Assembly: GCA_023420245.1 (NCBI GenBank)
Contig: JAEZWL010000132.1
Location: 1-6,627, forward strand
Length of the DNA: 6,627 bases
DNA from: Bacillota bacterium
GTDB lineage: Bacteria; Bacillota; Clostridia; Oscillospirales; Acutalibacteraceae
Direction: 5' to 3'
The number at the start of each line of letters is the position of its first letter. Position 1 is the first letter of the stretch. The translations under genes and the position numbers were made by a program. This document shows positions 6,037-6,627 of this stretch, in pieces. The notes below the pieces were generated by a model. The model was not told the origin of the DNA. It did no database searches and saw only the letters and a list, made by a program, of their open reading frames with translations.

Positions 6037-6067
6037 TATAAGACTCGGAACAGTTGATTGATTGCTC

Positions 6068-6627
6068 TCAGGCTTCTTTTTGAGCCAGCTTATGGTTCTG
6101 CCACATCACATAGAGCGGACCGGCGACGCAAACGGAGGAATAGCATCCGGTTACAACACCGACCATCATCGGCAGCGCAAAAGTCGTTACACTGGTTAAG
6201 CCATAGATTAAACCAACGATATAAACAGTTGTAATTGCAGCAAATGTACAGCCTGCGGTATAAAGCGAGCGGGTAAAGGTTTGGTTAATGCTGCTGTCAA
6301 CCAAAACCGAATACGCTGTCTTGGGTCCCAGCAATCTGCGGTTTTCTCTGATACGGTCGTAAATAATAATCGTATCGTTCAAAGAATAACCCAGAATGGT
6401 AAGCACAACCGCGATAAAGCTGTCGTTTAAGGGAATTCGGAAGATAATAAAGGTGAAATAAACCATCACAACGTCGTGCAGCAAAGCGATAATCGCCATG
6501 ATACCGGCCGACATACCACCAATTTTCTTGAAGCGGATTGCGATGTATATAACCAGGAGAATAAAAGCCATCAAAACGGCGGCAAGACATTTAAAGAAGA
6601 AGCTGCGGCCCATGGTCGGGTTTACCG
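6068..6627 (-). CDS. secF: Protein translocase subunit SecF (or SecF half of SecDF), C-terminal part
   Basis: SecF is an inner-membrane partner of SecYEG; with SecD it uses the proton gradient to help complete protein export. The frame enters from the right edge and is already open there (first full codon at 6625, reading VNPTMGRSFF), so the start is outside. VNPTMG matches the family VGPT block before transmembrane helix 2. Counted from the Met codon at 6613, helices follow at about 5-27, 34-59, 66-85, 117-140 and 144-172, which gives the last five of six. GYSLNDTIIIYDRIREN (75-91) and SINQTFTRS (108-116) are hallmark SecF motifs; LLHDVVMVY (44-52) also fits. The short tail NHKLAQKEA ends in a TGA codon. 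Whether it is a separate SecF or the end of a fused SecDF cannot be seen. A strong terminator follows, so it is the last gene of its own transcription unit. Confidence 0.95.
   Translation of the reverse strand, partial: VNPTMGRSFFFKCLAAVLMAFILLVIYIAIRFKKIGGMSAGIMAIIALLHDVVMVYFTFIIFRIPLNDSFIAVVLTILGYSLNDTIIIYDRIRENRRLLGPKTAYSVLVDSSINQTFTRSLYTAGCTFAAITTVYIVGLIYGLTSVTTFALPMMVGVVTGCYSSVCVAGPLYVMWQNHKLAQKEA

Larger units (their letters stand above)
5821..6067. other. Intergenic region between secF and hprK (247 bases)
   Basis: This is the only sizeable non-coding stretch in the window. From the secF end it holds a minus-strand terminator (6003-6036), a plus-oriented hairpin with T run (5974-5996), an imperfect direct repeat (5917-5974), a 10-base palindrome (5887-5896), the hprK promoter (5858-5886) and a short AT-rich leader with a T run just before the hprK start. 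A small inverted repeat, GGGATT with AATCCC around 8 bases, is also present on the minus strand within 5907-5926. I see no tRNA or known riboswitch, and no small gene with a credible ribosome site. Confidence 0.7.

Noticed and set aside
5821..6067. CRISPR repeat, tRNA or known riboswitch in the intergenic region
   Set aside because: There are only two imperfect repeat copies with no spacers of constant length, no cloverleaf, and no riboswitch core that I recognise.

Overview
The window is a compact stretch of a low-to-mid GC Gram-positive genome. It is most likely from an anaerobic Firmicute of class Clostridia (Ruminococcaceae/Oscillospirales-like). This rests on an HPr kinase/phosphorylase gene, a WhiA gene, strong AGGAGG-type ribosome sites, and the gene set hprK, murB, rapZ, whiA and dnaE, which is typical of Clostridia. 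No species can be named from the sequence alone.

All convincing genes lie on the minus strand, so the window reads biologically from right to left. At the right edge (6068-6627) is the 3' part of secF, which encodes the C-terminal five membrane helices of the Sec accessory subunit. It is closed by a strong intrinsic terminator (6003-6036). A 247-base intergenic region follows. It holds this terminator, a second hairpin that would terminate plus-strand transcription, an imperfect direct repeat, a 10-base palindrome and a well-formed sigma-A-type promoter.

From this promoter runs an apparent seven-gene operon with gaps of 12-44 bases: hprK (carbon-catabolite signalling kinase), a YcdX-like PHP phosphatase, murB (peptidoglycan precursor synthesis), rapZ/yvcJ (P-loop nucleotide-binding protein), whiA (DNA-binding regulator), an MmcQ/YjbR-family gene, and the 5' end of dnaE (DNA polymerase III alpha subunit), which leaves the window at its left edge. 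No terminator was seen between hprK and dnaE.

The genes join carbon-state sensing (HprK), cell-wall precursor supply (MurB; RapZ is tied to amino-sugar control in E. coli), cell-division and chromosome regulation (WhiA) and replication (DnaE). The most notable departure from the usual Firmicute order is that yvcK, normally between rapZ and whiA, is missing. Overall this is a conserved housekeeping region. I found no mobile element, CRISPR array, tRNA, rRNA or defence system, and nothing that amounts to a new biological system. The regulatory region between secF and hprK is the part least explained by known genes.
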